From NCBI GenBank assembly GCA_017881145.1, contig JADGRG010000086.1, forward strand, positions 1 to 7,962: DNA of 7,962 nt, in the 5' to 3' direction. This document shows, piece after piece, positions 6,181 through 7,962 of the stretch. This DNA is from Sandaracinaceae bacterium. GTDB lineage: Bacteria > Myxococcota_A > Polyangia > Polyangiales > JAFGIB01. The notes beneath the pieces were generated by a model. That model had not been told where the DNA came from. It saw nothing but the letters and a program-made list of their open reading frames with translations, and ran no database searches. Every line of letters begins with the position of its first letter. The stretch's first letter is position 1. The translations under genes and the position numbers were made by a program.

Positions 6181-7962
6181 ACTCGATCAGGTTCGCAAAG
6201 AGTCGGTACGCGCCGGGCACGCCGGCAGGCACTTGTCGAAAGAGCGCAAGCCCTGTGTAGATGAACGCGCCTTGGCCATGCTTGGCGACGAGCAACGCAC
6301 CACGCAACGGCATTTCTCCTCGATCGGAAAGGCTGAGCGGTGCGCGATAACGCTTGTCCCAGGTGTCCGCGAAGTAGAGGCCGCGCTCTTGTACCCAGCC
6401 GACGAAGTCCGCGGCGCTCAGCTTGTTTGGCTGCGCCAGGAGCGGATCTGCCTCCATGGTGACGGTGGCATTCTCGTCGGTGACGCGGCCTTGCGCGATG
6501 CTGAAGGGAAAGGGACCGAGGTCGGGCGGGGCTGGACCGATGCGAGAGTTGGTGTTGTATTGCACGACCAGCGTGCCACCGCGCGCAACCCATTCCATGA
6601 GCAGAGCGTGCTGCGCGACCAGCTTCGGTGTCACGTTCCAGGCGCGCACGCCGGTGACGATGGTGTCGAGACTCGACAGACTCGCTGCGCTGAGTGACGC
6701 GGGGTCCAGCGTGCTGACCTTATAACCGAGTTGATGCAGCGCTTCGGGGATCTCGTCGCCCGCGCCGGGGAGGTAGCCCACCTTGCGCGCCGAGCGGCTG
6801 ACATTGACGCGCACCACGCGGGCCTCGGCGGGTGGCAGCACGGTCTGAATCGGAATGTGCCCATGCTCGATGCGGCGCAGGCCGCGGTCGTAGCGGCGCG
6901 TGTCGCCCTCTACGGTGGCCACAGCGCGCAGCATGCCGTCGGCTGCCGCTGACGGCGGCGTCACCACAAAGCGCACCTCGGTCTCGCCACCGGCCGCCAG
7001 CTCGAAACTTGCTGACGACGGCGTGACGACGAAGCCCTGGGAAGCTTCCAGCGTCAGCACACCTTTGGCACCTGCGAGCGAGCGCACTTGCACGCGCTGC
7101 TCGCGCGGCTTCCGATCGGGAAAGAGCAAGACGCGCGCGCCCAGGTCGAGCGTGAGTGCGGGTAAGACTTCGACCGTGCGGTAGCGCTCGCCGGCCACGG
7201 GATCCGTCCACTTGTAAGCGATAGCGCGCCGCACCCGCACCTCGTGGCCCGCGACTGCGAACACGAGCTCAGCCTCCAGCGGGGCAGGGCCTTCGGGCTC
7301 GCCGATCAAGCTCTCGTCGCGCACCGGGTAGCGCCCCGGCTCCGGCGGCAGCTCCAACCAGTAAGGGTTGGCGAGCAACGCATCGCAAGGCACCGCGAGC
7401 TTCTCGCTCTGCTCGAAGGGCTCGTTGTACGTCAGCGTTCGCTGGAGGCCGAGCTCGCGCCCCGGCAGACGCACGAATTGCAGCTTGATCGGCACCGGCC
7501 GACGCGCGAGCGCGCTCAGCGTAATCGGCAAGGTGCCGCCCTGCGCGACGGAGGGTGCGGCCGCCGTGACCTCGGCGAAGAGCCCGGCACAGGCCAGCAC
7601 GGCCGCGTCGATCTCGGCGCGCTTCACGTCCTTCCACTGAGTCGCGGGCAGCTGGTCCACCGCATCGCGCGCTTGCAAGAGCGATGCGATCGCCAGCTCC
7701 GGTGTCGACGAGCCAAAGGCCGCGCGCGCACGTCGCAGCGAGTAGAGGACTTCGCCAGAGCCGGCAATGCGGGACCAATCGCTGACCACACCTTCCAGAG
7801 GTGAGTGCGTGAACGGCTCACCGGCGAGCAGCTTGAAGTAGTCGAAGTTGGGTCCGCGCTGGCGTGCCGCACCGAAGCCCTGGCTCTTGTGCATGCTCCG
7901 GCTCTCGGCCGCGATCTCCGTGTAGGAGCGGCCGAGGAGGGGATTAAAGGCACCGATGTCGA
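6164..7962 (-). CDS. PIG-L (LmbE-like) deacetylase-family protein, N-terminus beyond window edge
   Basis: The 598 visible C-terminal residues match the large (about 800-850 residue) PIG-L family proteins seen in Bacteroidetes and some other bacteria. The first visible segment, NPLLGRSYTEIAAESRSM then HKSQGFG (visible residues 6-30), is the conserved end of the PIG-L region. The zinc-binding AHPDDE-type motif must lie upstream of the window. After a helical part (about 60-132) come a beta-sandwich (about 135-260), a NEW3-like beta domain (about 270-352) and a C-terminal Rossmann-like region (about 380-598) resembling class I glutamine-amidotransferase/ThuA-like folds, with LMEWVARGGTLVVQYNTN (454-471) and GAFIYTGLALFRQ. 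The expected reaction is zinc-dependent N-deacetylation of a sugar or glycoconjugate. Secretion is likely for such proteins but the signal would be off-window. The frame is open to the right edge; the internal ATG at 7894 is not the start. The end overlaps the small membrane ORF by 17 nt. Confidence 0.88.
   Translation of the reverse strand, partial: DIGAFNPLLGRSYTEIAAESRSMHKSQGFGAARQRGPNFDYFKLLAGEPFTHSPLEGVVSDWSRIAGSGEVLYSLRRARAAFGSSTPELAIASLLQARDAVDQLPATQWKDVKRAEIDAAVLACAGLFAEVTAAAPSVAQGGTLPITLSALARRPVPIKLQFVRLPGRELGLQRTLTYNEPFEQSEKLAVPCDALLANPYWLELPPEPGRYPVRDESLIGEPEGPAPLEAELVFAVAGHEVRVRRAIAYKWTDPVAGERYRTVEVLPALTLDLGARVLLFPDRKPREQRVQVRSLAGAKGVLTLEASQGFVVTPSSASFELAAGGETEVRFVVTPPSAAADGMLRAVATVEGDTRRYDRGLRRIEHGHIPIQTVLPPAEARVVRVNVSRSARKVGYLPGAGDEIPEALHQLGYKVSTLDPASLSAASLSSLDTIVTGVRAWNVTPKLVAQHALLMEWVARGGTLVVQYNTNSRIGPAPPDLGPFPFSIAQGRVTDENATVTMEADPLLAQPNKLSAADFVGWVQERGLYFADTWDKRYRAPLSLSDRGEMPLRGALLVAKHGQGAFIYTGLALFRQVPAGVPGAYRLFANLIEYGRKR

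Noticed and set aside
5733..6593. 286-residue minus-strand frame crossing the PIG-L/symporter junction
   Set aside because: It is a shifted-frame reading of two well-supported genes and is rich in Arg, His and Ser in the manner of an out-of-frame translation.
7244..7804. 186-residue plus-strand frame
   Set aside because: It is antisense to the PIG-L family gene, which continues open to the window edge with conserved family sequence.

Overview
This is a GC-rich window with strongly GC-ending codons, long spurious antisense ORFs, and a lipoprotein of a style common in myxobacteria (ZU5-like domain followed by a Cys-rich CGGDxxGTW domain). A myxobacterial or other deltaproteobacterial-lineage chromosome fits best. 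That is an inference from gene style; no rRNA or marker gene is present.

Layout from left to right. (1) 1-1427, minus strand: an AMP-forming acetyl-CoA synthetase (AcsA type) that lacks its C-terminal subdomain because the window ends. A candidate promoter lies upstream. (2) 1624-1667: a perfect 16-bp stem with a U-tract, the terminator of the next minus-strand gene. (3) 1687-2775, minus: a secreted lipoprotein with a ZU5-like domain and eight further cysteines. (4) 2776-3642: 867 bases without an obvious intact gene. They hold the C-terminal remnant of an alpha/beta hydrolase, a strong hairpin just after its stop codon, and an unrecognised minus-strand ORF with coding-like codon bias and a CxxC motif. 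(5) 3643-4365, plus: an exported small beta-barrel-like protein. (6) 4385-7962, minus: an operon transcribed right to left. It consists of a large PIG-L (LmbE-like) deacetylase-family protein (N-terminal catalytic domain outside the window), an unlisted 37-residue single-span membrane protein, and a sodium:solute symporter (SSS family) with a charged insert of about 90 residues.

The most interesting unit is this last operon. The small ORF begins inside the end of the PIG-L gene (17-nt overlap) and its stop codon overlaps the symporter start (ATGA), so the three products are probably translated in a coupled way. An envelope or extracytoplasmic hydrolase, a mini membrane protein and a Na+-coupled importer suggest a process-and-import module for an N-acetylated compound, possibly an amino sugar. 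The substrate is not visible in the sequence. The small protein is a candidate accessory subunit of the symporter, comparable in concept to the small partners encoded beside ActP and PanF symporters.
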